Of a DNA stretch of 64,000 nt, positions 36,758 through 45,830 are shown in pieces. Both the position numbers and the translations under genes were made by a program. The notes beneath the pieces were generated by a model. That model saw only the letters and a list, made by a program, of their open reading frames with translations. It searched no databases and had not been told where the DNA came from. Location of the stretch: positions 523,501 to 587,500 of the forward strand of contig NC_015499.1 of assembly GCF_000212395.1 (NCBI RefSeq), in the 5' to 3' direction. The stretch comes from Thermodesulfobium narugense DSM 14796. Lineage in GTDB: Bacteria > Thermodesulfobiota > Thermodesulfobiia > Thermodesulfobiales > Thermodesulfobiaceae. Numbering within the stretch: the stretch's first letter is position 1; every line of letters starts with the position of its first letter.

Positions 36758-37216
36758 ATGAAAATTCTTGTAGCTGTCGATGGTACTAAGTACTCTAGAG
36801 AAGCAGCTTTGTGGGCAGTAAAAATAGCTAAAAAAGAAAAAGAAGCCAAACTGATAGCAGTTTATGTTGAAAGACAGCTTTCAAAGGAAGACTATTTATT
36901 ATCTGACGATGAACTTGATATTAGAATTGAAAAAAAAGCAAATGAAATATTTGAAAAATCGTTTGAAGATATAGATTTGGAAGGTATTGAAGTTGAAAAA
37001 GTGGTAGAAAGAGGTAGCCCTGCATCAAAAATATTAGATGTTTCCGACAGGGAGGATGTAGATTTAATAGTTGTTGGAAATAGTTCAAGATCAGGAATTA
37101 ACAACTTCTTTTTAGGCTCAGTATCCGATAAGGTATTTACTTATTCAGTGAGACCTGTCCTTGTTGTAAAGACAAGAGAAAAAGAACCAGTAATAGAAAC
37201 GGTGGCTATAACTTAG
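36758..37216 (+). CDS. Universal stress protein (UspA family)
   Basis: 152 residues, single Usp domain. MKILVAVDGTKYSREAALWA at the start and the nucleotide-binding loop VVGNSSRSGINNFFLGSVSD (GxxxxxG...GS) point to an ATP-binding type. ATG with AGGAGG 8 bp upstream. It converges on the glycosyltransferase with an 11 bp 3' overlap. Confidence 0.88.
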   Translation: MKILVAVDGTKYSREAALWAVKIAKKEKEAKLIAVYVERQLSKEDYLLSDDELDIRIEKKANEIFEKSFEDIDLEGIEVEKVVERGSPASKILDVSDREDVDLIVVGNSSRSGINNFFLGSVSDKVFTYSVRPVLVVKTREKEPVIETVAIT

Positions 37217-38306
37217 TTTTAAAAATGCTTTTAGCTTCTTCGTAAATATCAATAAGAGAAAGCGTGATTTTTTCCCAGGAGAAATTTATCGCATAAGGTC
37301 TTGCCCTTTTTTCCAATTCTGTTCTTGCTTCTCTATTTTTAATTAAATAGCATATTTTTTGTGCAAGGTCATTTGGGTCGTTCGGCTCAACTAATAAACC
37401 GTATTGACCGTTTTTTAGCAGAGTTCTGTATCCTGTAATGTTTGATGCAATTACCGCAGTTCCAGAAGAGAGTGCCTCTAAAATAGTCATACCAAAGCTT
37501 TCCCCACCCAATGCTGGCGAACAAAATATCCAGGCTTTTGAGTATTCTTTTGCAAGGTCTTCTTCGCTTAGTTCTCCAAGAAACTTTACGCCATCAAGAT
37601 CTTGAAATTTGTTAATTCTTTTTTCAGTTGAATATCCAGCTATTCTTAGTTGTGCATCGGGGTATTTTTTAAAAATTTTATTCCATGCTTTTAATATTAC
37701 GTCAAGTCCTTTTCTCTTTTCAAGTCTTCCAACAAAGAGTATTGTTGGTTGTTGATATTTTTCTGAGGGGGCAAATATGTCTATATTAACTCCATTTGGT
37801 ATAATTTTAAATTCTCCATCAATATATTGTTCTGCAAAGTGCATTGATGCTTCTGAGACAGCAATTTTAACGTTTATTTTTTCTGAAAATCTTTTTGAAA
37901 TTGGTTTAAACCATTCAAAGGGAAACGGTATATCAGAATAAGCGTGAAAAGTACCTACTATTGGCTTATTTATAGTAAATATAGAAAAGAGAGAAGGACC
38001 TGGTGCAAAGGGTTCATGTACATGCCATATATCAAAGTTTTCTTTAAGCAAAAGTATTTTTCCAAGAGCTCCCGGAGTTGGCGCAAGTCTTGCTATAGAA
38101 CCGTTTGTCATAAATGGGAAAGATCTACCTACTGTATGAAATCTTGAGTGATCAACATTGTAAGCAAGTGGTTTTCCTGGTTCTGCAGGAGCAATTATGT
38201 GCGTTTCAATGTTGTGTTTATCGAAAAATTTTTGAAGAAAAAAAAGATGGGTATTAACTCCTCCTTTGAACGAAAAGGAATATGGACTAACGAGAGCTAC
38301 CTTCAT
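37206..38306 (-). CDS. GT4 glycosyltransferase, PimA-like (phosphatidylinositol mannosyltransferase)
   Basis: 366 residues, GT-B fold. Strong resemblance to mycobacterial PimA: VSPYSFSFKGGVNTH at the N-terminus, TNGSIARL, WHVHEPFAPGPSL, VGTFHAY, IPNGV, LFVGRLEKRKGL and SPALGGESFGMTILEALSSGTAV (donor site with the E-x7-E pair). PimA transfers mannose from GDP-mannose to the inositol of PI at the inner face of the membrane. Last gene of the minus-strand run, overlapping the acyltransferase by 4 bp, the same order as patA-pimA in actinobacteria. Sugar and acceptor are inferred, not shown. Confidence 0.82.
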   Translation of the reverse strand: MKVALVSPYSFSFKGGVNTHLFFLQKFFDKHNIETHIIAPAEPGKPLAYNVDHSRFHTVGRSFPFMTNGSIARLAPTPGALGKILLLKENFDIWHVHEPFAPGPSLFSIFTINKPIVGTFHAYSDIPFPFEWFKPISKRFSEKINVKIAVSEASMHFAEQYIDGEFKIIPNGVNIDIFAPSEKYQQPTILFVGRLEKRKGLDVILKAWNKIFKKYPDAQLRIAGYSTEKRINKFQDLDGVKFLGELSEEDLAKEYSKAWIFCSPALGGESFGMTILEALSSGTAVIASNITGYRTLLKNGQYGLLVEPNDPNDLAQKICYLIKNREARTELEKRARPYAINFSWEKITLSLIDIYEEAKSIFKTKL

Positions 38307-39169
38307 TCGTAATCATCTCCAATCCAGTTGGGTTGAAAGATAAACCATTGTGTGGGGCTAATATTTATCATTTCTTCTAGATTTTTTATTAATAAATTTG
38401 TTATTTCTTCTTTTGAATTTTCATTTTTGTATTCTATTTCTTTGAAGTATATTTGATAGTTTTTATTTAATCTATACAAACCAGCTACGAAGAGCTTTGG
38501 GTTAGTTCTCTTTATCAAAATTGAAGGTCCATCGTTGAAGATACACTCTCTTCCAAAAAATGTTGTCTTTATTCCATGTTTTGTTAGATTTCTGTCGACT
38601 ACTAGTGCTATTACATTGCCGTTTTTTAGCTCTTTTAAGGATTTTATTCCAGTAGATTCATTAAGTGGAATTATTTTTAATCCAGCTTTTTCTCGGGTCC
38701 ATTTAAAAAAGTTAAATAACCATCTTGGTCTAATTGATTCAACTACTGCAAATGCTTCTTTGTTACATTCTTTTGATATTGAAGATATTATGTAGGACCC
38801 TAAGTCCCAATTGCCAAAGTGAGCAGTGATAACAATTATGCCTCTATCATTCGCCTGTATAAAGCAATCCTTTAATATTGAATATGATTCTTGAAAGTTG
38901 TTGATAAAGTATCTAATAAATTTTATTAAAAGCGGCAATAAGATTATTTCAAGATAATAAATTGAGTAATTGTAAAAGTTTTGGCTTACGAGATAATTTA
39001 ACTCCTTTTCGCTTAAATTTGGGTATAAATTTTTAAATCTTAATTTTGCTAAACGAAATCCCTTCTTATGAAATGATTTCATAAGAAGGGATACAGGATG
39101 TGCAAAAAGTTTTATATTTTCCAAAATAAGATAACACAGGAAAATTATAATTTTTTCTTTAAATAGCAT
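38303..39169 (-). CDS. LPLAT-superfamily acyltransferase (LpxL/PatA-like)
   Basis: 288 residues. The catalytic H-x4-D motif is H117-FGNW-D122 (ITAHFGNWDLGS). Later blocks VVDRNLTKHGIKTTFFGRE and NISPTQWFIFQPNW are typical of the LpxL/HtrB family. N-terminal hydrophobic helix (about 7-30) gives membrane contact. Neighbouring PimA-like and PI-synthase-like genes favour a PatA-type role, acylating a PI-mannoside, over lipid A acylation; no lpx gene is in the window. Another acyltransferase of the same family lies 1.3 kb upstream. Confidence 0.82.
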   Translation of the reverse strand: MLFKEKIIIFLCYLILENIKLFAHPVSLLMKSFHKKGFRLAKLRFKNLYPNLSEKELNYLVSQNFYNYSIYYLEIILLPLLIKFIRYFINNFQESYSILKDCFIQANDRGIIVITAHFGNWDLGSYIISSISKECNKEAFAVVESIRPRWLFNFFKWTREKAGLKIIPLNESTGIKSLKELKNGNVIALVVDRNLTKHGIKTTFFGRECIFNDGPSILIKRTNPKLFVAGLYRLNKNYQIYFKEIEYKNENSKEEITNLLIKNLEEMINISPTQWFIFQPNWIGDDYE

Positions 39170-39221
39170 TTTACGCTTTGACTTTAATGGAATTTAAATC
39201 TATTGACAAGGGTATAACTTT

Positions 39222-39800
39222 TCAATTTTGTTTATACCCCTTGTATGCTATTAGAATTCTTTGAAAGGTTGTAAATATAGAAAGTATTGTAAGTATTATA
39301 AGTCCTTGTAATAAAAATCCTAGTGCTAAAGACACGACAAATAACAAAAGCCTTTCTGGCCTTTGCATAAGTCCACCTTTAATAGGAACATTGTCGCATT
39401 CCGATCTTGCCTTCGCGTAAGAAATCATGTAAGAAAAAACCATTGATGAGAAAGAAAAAACTATAATAAGATCATTATTATTTATGATTCCATATATGGC
39501 TGTAGAAGTGAAAATAAAGCCCTCAGATAGTCTATCGAGAGTGGAGTCTAGGAAACCTCCAAATTTGGTAATTTTGCCTGAAATCCTCGCAACTAACCCA
39601 TCTACAGAATCGAATGAAACCGCAATTAGCAAAAACAAAGCGCTGATTATATTTGGTAGAAATATAATTGAAAGTGATGCTAAAAATGTTATTATAGTGC
39701 AAAAAATAGTTATGGAATTTGGGGAGATATTCATTTTCGATAAGAGTTTCGCTATAGGATAAATAATTGGCTTTATTAGCTTTCTCTTATCTATTCCCAT
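39222..39800 (-). CDS. CDP-alcohol phosphatidyltransferase, candidate PI-phosphate synthase
   Basis: 192 residues, multi-pass membrane protein. The full family motif D-x2-DG-x2-AR-x8-G-x3-D-x3-D is present (SFDSVDGLVARISGK then GGFLDSTLDR, about residues 62-90). It joins CDP-diacylglycerol to an alcohol phosphate or alcohol. With inositol-phosphate synthase in the same run, the likely product is phosphatidylinositol phosphate, as for actinobacterial PgsA1; phosphatidylglycerophosphate synthase is the main alternative. Overlaps the upstream PHP gene by 14 bp. Confidence 0.8.
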   Translation of the reverse strand: MGIDKRKLIKPIIYPIAKLLSKMNISPNSITIFCTIITFLASLSIIFLPNIISALFLLIAVSFDSVDGLVARISGKITKFGGFLDSTLDRLSEGFIFTSTAIYGIINNNDLIIVFSFSSMVFSYMISYAKARSECDNVPIKGGLMQRPERLLLFVVSLALGFLLQGLIILTILSIFTTFQRILIAYKGYKQN

Positions 39801-40521
39801 TTATCAGCTTGCCACCTATTTTTTGTGCGATGTTTTTTATATCTGAGTTGAGTCTTGTTCTGGCAATCCTCAAATGCTCTCTTATACTCCAAAACTCTCC
39901 ATAGGCTTTAGTTTGTCGGTTTATGATAGCTCTCTTAACATCTTCTAGATTTTTTGTGTTTTCGGGGAACAGAGTATATGCGCTTCCTATTGTGTCTAGA
40001 GTGTGGGAGTCAGTTCCAGCAAGTTCTGCTAATTTTAAAGTTTTATTCAATTCTACTACCTTTTGTCTGATCACTCGACCAGCAAGAGTAGGATTTATTA
40101 TTTCTATTGCATCTGGTTTTGGAAAATTTTCTTTCTTGAAAATATTCTTTATGCAGCGAAGCGGAATACTATAAGTTAGTGGGCTCATTGGATGTGGAAG
40201 AACTATTATTCCCCCTGATTCATACGTTATTTCTATTGTTTTGTAAAGACTGGTAAACTTTCTTATGTGTTTATCTATAAAAAGACATATTACGTGACCT
40301 TGAAGGGTAGTTACCTCAACTCCAGGAACTACAATTATTCCATATTTCTCTCCTAATTCAACTGCTTTAAGCGATCCTTTTATGTTATCGTGGTCGGTTA
40401 TAGCAATTATTTTGAGATCGGTATAATTTGCTACGTATTTAACAATCTCTTCCGGGGATGCTATTCCGTCACTGAAGCTGCTGTGTATGTGAAGATCAGC
40501 TTTAATAAAATTTTTATCCAT
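39787..40521 (-). CDS. PHP-domain phosphoesterase
   Basis: 244 residues. Metal-binding motifs of the polymerase/histidinol-phosphatase fold: ADLHIHSSFSDG, ITDHDN, a Glu in VPGVEVT, LPHP and GTDSHT. Such stand-alone proteins hydrolyse phosphate esters. In this context it could remove the phosphate from phosphatidylinositol phosphate or inositol phosphate, since no inositol monophosphatase is seen; this is inference. Overlaps the acyltransferase upstream by 8 bp and the CDP-alcohol transferase downstream by 14 bp. Confidence 0.8.
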   Translation of the reverse strand: MDKNFIKADLHIHSSFSDGIASPEEIVKYVANYTDLKIIAITDHDNIKGSLKAVELGEKYGIIVVPGVEVTTLQGHVICLFIDKHIRKFTSLYKTIEITYESGGIIVLPHPMSPLTYSIPLRCIKNIFKKENFPKPDAIEIINPTLAGRVIRQKVVELNKTLKLAELAGTDSHTLDTIGSAYTLFPENTKNLEDVKRAIINRQTKAYGEFWSIREHLRIARTRLNSDIKNIAQKIGGKLINGNR

Positions 40522-41290
40522 TTTTTATCTCCATTGGTAAAAAGATGTACCACTGTTGTGGATAGGTCTTTACATACTTTTCAAAATAACTTACCCATTC
40601 TTGCATTGCTTCTTTGTAATCTTTTTTTGGTTTAATAAAGTTTTCTATATAGCAGTCAAAATTAAATGGATTTTTTCTGATTATAAATACTGGCAAGATT
40701 GGGCACTGCCTTGAAGATGCTATCTGAAAAGCTGCTTTTGGAAAGGAAATTTTGTGATTTAAAAAATTTATGTTTTCAGATGGATGATTTAAGGCTATAT
40801 CGCTTAGCATACATAAAATTTGGTTCTTCTTAAGCGAGTTTATTATTTCTCTTAATCCATTTCTCGCAGGAATTACATCAAAGCCAATTCTTGAACGGAT
40901 TAACCTTATTAAATGACCAGCAAGAGGAAAGTCAAGGTTTGCAACAACTTTTAGTTTGATATCTTTATGTTCAAATAAGCTTCCTACATCCCAGTTGCCT
41001 ATATGTGCTGTACTCACTATTACCCCTCTTTTTAAAGACAGAGCTTCATCAAGCCTTTCTAAGTTGAAAAAATTTACATTAAACTTATTTTTATTTAAAA
41101 AAAGCATTAAAACTTCATATATATAATCGCTATAAGATAAAAGGGCCTCTCTGGCGAGCGTTTCATAATCCGGGCGATTTAATGCGTCGCCTATAATCTT
41201 ATAGTTTTTTAATACAACTTCTCTCCTTTTTTTATTGTCCCAATAAATGCTGAAAATAACTCTTTTAATTATTTTTTTTATTAAGGACAG
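40514..41290 (-). CDS. Second LPLAT-superfamily acyltransferase, apparent CTG start
   Basis: 258 residues if started at CTG 41290. The first ATG (41107) would remove 61 residues, but the upstream frame is open and family-like (KKRREVVLKNYKIIGDAL, then REALLSYSDYIYEVL), and contains no ATG, GTG or TTG back to the stop at 41303-41305. AGGGAG lies 6 bp before the CTG, and the gap to the inositol-phosphate synthase stop becomes 1 bp. Catalytic motif H96-IGNW-D101; the C-terminal TYPQQWYIFLP matches the family. Probably adds an acyl chain to the same glycolipid as the 38303 enzyme. Confidence 0.78.
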   Translation of the reverse strand: MSLIKKIIKRVIFSIYWDNKKRREVVLKNYKIIGDALNRPDYETLAREALLSYSDYIYEVLMLFLNKNKFNVNFFNLERLDEALSLKRGVIVSTAHIGNWDVGSLFEHKDIKLKVVANLDFPLAGHLIRLIRSRIGFDVIPARNGLREIINSLKKNQILCMLSDIALNHPSENINFLNHKISFPKAAFQIASSRQCPILPVFIIRKNPFNFDCYIENFIKPKKDYKEAMQEWVSYFEKYVKTYPQQWYIFLPMEIKNG

Positions 41291-41291
41291 G

Positions 41292-42356
41292 TTATTCTCC
41301 CTTTATAAAATCTTCAAGCATTGCCCTTGCTTGTGTGTCAGGATATTGTACTGGTGGACTCTTCATGAGATATGCGCACGCACTAATAATCGGCCCGCCC
41401 AAATTCCTATCTTTTGCTAATTTTACTAATCTTAGAGCATCAACTATTATTCCTGCAGAATTTGGAGAATCCCATACCTCTAATTTGCATTCTATATTTA
41501 ACGGAACTTCACCAAATGCTTTACTCTCTATCCTTATATATGCCCACTTCCTATCATGTAGCCATGGAATGTAATCTGAAGGTCCTATGTGGATATTTTC
41601 TTCTGACATAGGTTCTGGCATCAGTGAATTGACGGCATTTGTTTTACTAATTTTTTTTGATTCCAGTCTTTCCCTTTCCAACATATTTAAGAAGTCTAAA
41701 TTACCCCCAACGTTAAGTTGGAACGTTCTCTCTATTTCAAGACCTCTATCAAGGCAAATTTGAGTAAGTGCCCTGTGTAAAATTGTAGCGCCAAGCTGAG
41801 ATTTTATGTCATCGCCTATTATTGGTAGATTTTTATCCTTAAATTTTTTTGCCCATTCACTGTTACTTGCTATGAATACTGGGATTGCGTTAATAACGCC
41901 AAGGTTTGCTTCTAGAGCACAGTTCATGTAAAATTCTGAGGCTTTCTGACTTCCTACCGGTAGGTAATTTATTAGAACGTCTGCTTTTGATTCTTTTAAA
42001 ACCTTTACTACGTCAACTGGTTCCTCTTTTGATTCTATTATTGCTTTTGCAGCATACTTACCGATACCATCGTTTGTATGCCCCCTCATAACTGTTACGC
42101 CTAAGTTCGGAACATCATGAAGTTTTATGGTGTTATTAGGTGCTGCAAATATGGCTTCTGAGAGGTCTTTGCCAACTTTTCTTTCGTCAATATCAAAGGC
42201 AGCTACAAAACGAATATTTTCTAATTTATATGGTCCTATTTTTTCATGAATTAAACCAATGGGTTTTTTTGCTGAATTTTTATAAAATTCAACGCCTTGT
42301 ACTAAAGAGGAGGCACAATTCCCAACCCCGACTATTGCAACTCTTATTTCTTGCAT
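41292..42356 (-). CDS. ino1: Inositol-1-phosphate synthase (myo-inositol-3-phosphate synthase)
   Basis: 354 residues, the short prokaryotic form. NAD-binding start VAIVGVGNCASSLVQGV, then RFVAAFDIDERKVGKDL, LINYLPVGSQKASEFY, GDDIKSQLGATILHRAL and NVGGNLDFLNM, all hallmark blocks of this enzyme, which converts glucose 6-phosphate to inositol phosphate. ATG after AAGGAG. It sits at the head of the lipid gene run, so its product probably feeds the CDP-alcohol transferase. Di-inositol-phosphate solute synthesis would need a nucleotidyltransferase, not seen here. Confidence 0.94.
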   Translation of the reverse strand: MQEIRVAIVGVGNCASSLVQGVEFYKNSAKKPIGLIHEKIGPYKLENIRFVAAFDIDERKVGKDLSEAIFAAPNNTIKLHDVPNLGVTVMRGHTNDGIGKYAAKAIIESKEEPVDVVKVLKESKADVLINYLPVGSQKASEFYMNCALEANLGVINAIPVFIASNSEWAKKFKDKNLPIIGDDIKSQLGATILHRALTQICLDRGLEIERTFQLNVGGNLDFLNMLERERLESKKISKTNAVNSLMPEPMSEENIHIGPSDYIPWLHDRKWAYIRIESKAFGEVPLNIECKLEVWDSPNSAGIIVDALRLVKLAKDRNLGGPIISACAYLMKSPPVQYPDTQARAMLEDFIKGE

Positions 42357-43015
42357 TTTATAACTCCTTTCTTTTTTTGAAAACTTGCTGATATTTTATA
42401 AAATATATTCTCTAGAAAAAAATATTTTCCAACTATTTTGGCTTCACTCAAAATTTTTACTAAATTTTCTCTAGAAACACTTAGTTCTGTTTCAACATAT
42501 GAATATGTTTCACCAAATCCCTCTATTGAGTGTGCATCACTTCCCGCTGCAACCACCTTTCTATTTTTTGTTGCAAACTCTCTAGCAAGAAAATTTTCAT
42601 AGGGCAACGATTTAGCATTAAACGATTCAATTATATCAAATTCATCTAAGAGAGTTTTTTTGGCTGAATTTTTTAATGCACTTCTAAAAAAAGAAAAGGG
42701 ATGAGGAAGATACACAAGGCCTTTCTGTGCTTTGATTTGCTTTATAGTTTCAGATGCGCTCATATATGGTTTTATTTCTTCTTGTAAAAAGAGCCCAATA
42801 ATTTCTCCTTGTGAGGTAAGAATTTCTTCCCCTATAATAACTTCAATATCTTTTATTCTATCTTTTGCAAGCATTGCTCCCTTTACCGTGTTGTGATCAG
42901 TAATAGCAATTACATTTATACCGCTTAATATAGACTTTTTGTACAGCTCATCTATAGAAATATTTGAGTCTTTGGAAAAGTTAGTATGAACGTGTAAATC
43001 TATTTTATATTTCAT
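42344..43015 (-). CDS. PHP-domain phosphoesterase
   Basis: 223 residues; motifs DLHVHTNFSKDS, ITDHNT, GEEI, LPHPFSFF and AGSDAHS give the metal site of PHP hydrolases. It is related to, but shorter than, the 39787 protein and lacks that protein's C-terminal helix region. Overlaps nth by 4 bp and inositol-phosphate synthase by 13 bp. A role in inositol phosphate removal is possible; the substrate cannot be read from the sequence. Confidence 0.78.
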   Translation of the reverse strand: MKYKIDLHVHTNFSKDSNISIDELYKKSILSGINVIAITDHNTVKGAMLAKDRIKDIEVIIGEEILTSQGEIIGLFLQEEIKPYMSASETIKQIKAQKGLVYLPHPFSFFRSALKNSAKKTLLDEFDIIESFNAKSLPYENFLAREFATKNRKVVAAGSDAHSIEGFGETYSYVETELSVSRENLVKILSEAKIVGKYFFLENIFYKISASFQKKKGVIKCKK

Positions 43016-43659
43016 TTATTTTTAGAAATCCCCACCTTTGGACAAATATCGTTTAGTATACATTCCTGACATTTAGGATTTTTTGCAGTGCACATTAATC
43101 TTCCATGTTGATTTAACATATATGATAATTTAAACCAATCTTTTTCTTCAACATTTAAGGCTATTTCCTTTTCAACAGTTATTGGATCACCTTTTTTTAC
43201 AAGACCTAAACGCACAGCCAATCTCTTAACGTGGGTATCAACAACTATAGCGCTTTTGTTGAACACGTAACCTAAGATAGCATATGCCGATTTTCTGCCT
43301 AGTCCAGGAATTTTGATAAGGTCATCAAAATTATTAGGTAAAGTTGAATTGAAATTTTTGATTATATATTTCGCCCCCTCCTTAAGCGCTTTTGCCTTGT
43401 TGTGATAGAATCCGGTTGGGTGTATTGCTTCTTCTAATTCCTCTAATGGTATGCTGTCTAGATCTTCAAAGCTTTTTATGCGTTTGAATAATTCTTTGGT
43501 TACTGCATTAACTTTTTCGTCAGTACATTGGGCGGCAAGAACAATAGCAACATAAAACTCGAAAGGAGTGTTAAAGTTTAAGTTACTTTTTATTTCTGGA
43601 TAGAGTTTATCAAGCTTACGTAATATTTCAGAATAGATATTAATATTGTTTACAACCAT
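43012..43659 (-). CDS. nth: Endonuclease III
   Basis: 215 residues. Helix-hairpin-helix LIKIPGLGRKSAYAILG with the catalytic Lys, and catalytic Asp in VVDTHVKRLAVRLGLV. A C-terminal C-x6-C-x2-C-x5-C set (CTAKNPKCQECILNDIC) binds the [4Fe-4S] cluster. Base-excision glycosylase/lyase for oxidised pyrimidines. Five bp after pnp, 4 bp overlap with the PHP gene. Confidence 0.94.
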   Translation of the reverse strand: MVVNNINIYSEILRKLDKLYPEIKSNLNFNTPFEFYVAIVLAAQCTDEKVNAVTKELFKRIKSFEDLDSIPLEELEEAIHPTGFYHNKAKALKEGAKYIIKNFNSTLPNNFDDLIKIPGLGRKSAYAILGYVFNKSAIVVDTHVKRLAVRLGLVKKGDPITVEKEIALNVEEKDWFKLSYMLNQHGRLMCTAKNPKCQECILNDICPKVGISKNK

Positions 43660-43664
43660 TTTCG

Positions 43665-45830
43665 TTATCTGTTAGTCCTTTTTTGCTTTCCTGAATGTCT
43701 ATCATTTTTAAGATCTGATGGATTTTCCGAGAGAGCCTTTATGCTTAAATTTATTTTCCCATTGCTTTCAAGATCAAGAACTTTAACAGTTACTTCATCG
43801 CCCAACTTTAAGACATCTTCAACGTTTTTAACTCTTGTCTTTGAAAGCTCAGAAATATGAACCAGACCCTCTTTTCCGGGAGAAATTTCAACAAGAGCAC
43901 CAAAGTTAAATATCTTGGTTACTTTTCCGATATAAACCTGTCCTGGGACTATTGGTTTAGTTATGTTTTGTATAATCTCGATAGTCTTGTTTAGACCCTC
44001 TTTGGATGTGGATGCTATATAAATTTTGCCGTCCTGCTCAATACTTATCTTTGAGCCAGTTTCTTCTATTATCTTTTTGATTATTTTGCCGCCTTGTCCT
44101 ATTACATCACTTATTTTTTCTGGATTTATTTGGATCATTTCTATTCTTGGCGCATAGTTTGAGAGCATTTCTCTAGGGTGTGATATAGCTTGATTCATCT
44201 TTTCTATAATACTCTTTCTGCCTTCATATGCTTTTTTAATTGCTTTTGAGAGGGCATCAATGGGTATACCAGGTACTTTTACGTCTAGTTGTAGCGCGCT
44301 AACTCCATCAATAGTTCCGGTAACCTTAAAGTCCATATCTCCTATTGCATCTTCTAAACCGGTAATATCCGATAAAATAATAATTTCCTCGTTTTCATAA
44401 ATAAGTCCCATGGCTATTCCGCCAACGTGTTTTGAGATAGGGACACCTGCATCCATTAGTGATAGAGAAGAACCGCATGCAGAAGCCATAGAAGATGATC
44501 CGTTCGATTCAAGTATTTCAGAAACAACTCTTATAGTATAGGGGAAATCAGATTCTTTTGGTAAAACGGGTAACAAAGCCTTTTCTGCCAGAGCACCATG
44601 ACCAATTTCCCTTCTTCCCGGCCCCCTTGAAGGCCTTGCTTCACCTACGCTAAAACCCGGAAAATTATAATGATGCATGTATCTTTTTCTGATTTCATTG
44701 CTTGATTGATAAAGGGTATCTATTATCTGAGAATCTTCTTGTGTTCCCAATGTTGCAATGCTAAGCGCTTGTGTTTGACCTCTTGTGAAAAGGGCTGAAC
44801 CGTGTGCTCTTGGTAACAAGCCAACTTGAATGGATATCGGCCTAATTTCATCTAAACTTCTGCCATCAACTCTCTTTTTATTTTTTATCACATAATTTCT
44901 TATTATTTTCTTTAGTTTATTTTGGAAAGCCTGGTTTATTAGTAAAATATTTGCTTCTACGAATTCGGATCCGAACCTGTCGGACAAAACAGACAAAATT
45001 TCGTCCTTTAGTTCTTTTTCCAAATTTTCAAAATCTTGTTTTGTTTTTAGGGGAAACTTATCTGTGATGTTATCTGTTAGAATGGAATCTAAAGAGCTAG
45101 TGATGTCTTCTGTTGGTTCTTGTAAATAAACTAAGCTTTTGGTAGGTTTTACTAACGATATTAACTCCTTTTGGATGTCGCATATCTTTGTTATTGCTGG
45201 AAGAGCATAATTGATTATTTCAATTATCTTATCTTCAGGGATTTCGTTAAAGCTTCCTTCTATCATAAGAATGTTGTCTTCTTTACCTACAATTACAATG
45301 TCTATGTCACTCTTTTCGATTTGATCAATTGTTGGATTTAAAATGAACTTTTTGTCAATTTCGCCAACTCTAACAGCGCCTACAGGTCCGTCAAAAGGAA
45401 TGTCTGAAATACATAAAGCTGCACTGGAAGCGATAATAGAAAGCACATCTACAGGGAAATCATTATCTATCGAAAGAGGAAAGGAAGAGATACAGACATC
45501 ATTTCTTAATCCCTTTGGGAATAAGGGTCTAATAGATCTGTCTATAATCCTGCTATATAGGATAGCTCTTTCACTTGGTCTTCCCTCTCTCTTGAAAAAA
45601 CCGCCAGGGAATTTTCCCGCGGCATACATCTTTTCATCAAAATCGACTACAAGAGGCATGAAATCTATATCGCTTCTGGCTTCTTTGGACATAGTTGCTG
45701 CACTAAAAACTATAGTATCTCCTGATCTAACAGTAACTGAACCGTTTGCTTGTTTTGCTAAAAGTCCAGTTTCAATATTTATAACTATGCCTTCTGCTAC
45801 TTCTTTTGTGATACTGTGTACTTCGTTCAT
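43665..45830 (-). CDS. pnp: Polyribonucleotide nucleotidyltransferase
   Basis: 721 residues: two RNase PH domains (1-215 and about 300-540), helical linker, KH domain (about 550-615, VIGQGGKIIKKIIEETG) and S1 domain (about 620-690, YIGKVTKIFNFGALVEISPGKEGLVHISEL). The phosphorolytic site block GSSSMASACGSSLSLMDAGVP is intact. Degrades RNA from the 3' end with phosphate. It shares one base with the rpsO stop (TAATG), the classic rpsO-pnp pair. Confidence 0.97.
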   Translation of the reverse strand: MNEVHSITKEVAEGIVINIETGLLAKQANGSVTVRSGDTIVFSAATMSKEARSDIDFMPLVVDFDEKMYAAGKFPGGFFKREGRPSERAILYSRIIDRSIRPLFPKGLRNDVCISSFPLSIDNDFPVDVLSIIASSAALCISDIPFDGPVGAVRVGEIDKKFILNPTIDQIEKSDIDIVIVGKEDNILMIEGSFNEIPEDKIIEIINYALPAITKICDIQKELISLVKPTKSLVYLQEPTEDITSSLDSILTDNITDKFPLKTKQDFENLEKELKDEILSVLSDRFGSEFVEANILLINQAFQNKLKKIIRNYVIKNKKRVDGRSLDEIRPISIQVGLLPRAHGSALFTRGQTQALSIATLGTQEDSQIIDTLYQSSNEIRKRYMHHYNFPGFSVGEARPSRGPGRREIGHGALAEKALLPVLPKESDFPYTIRVVSEILESNGSSSMASACGSSLSLMDAGVPISKHVGGIAMGLIYENEEIIILSDITGLEDAIGDMDFKVTGTIDGVSALQLDVKVPGIPIDALSKAIKKAYEGRKSIIEKMNQAISHPREMLSNYAPRIEMIQINPEKISDVIGQGGKIIKKIIEETGSKISIEQDGKIYIASTSKEGLNKTIEIIQNITKPIVPGQVYIGKVTKIFNFGALVEISPGKEGLVHISELSKTRVKNVEDVLKLGDEVTVKVLDLESNGKINLSIKALSENPSDLKNDRHSGKQKRTNR

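Noticed and set aside
38303-41290. Lipid A late acyltransferases as proof of LPS synthesis
   Set aside because: No lpx gene is in the window and the neighbours point to inositol lipids; the family alone does not decide.
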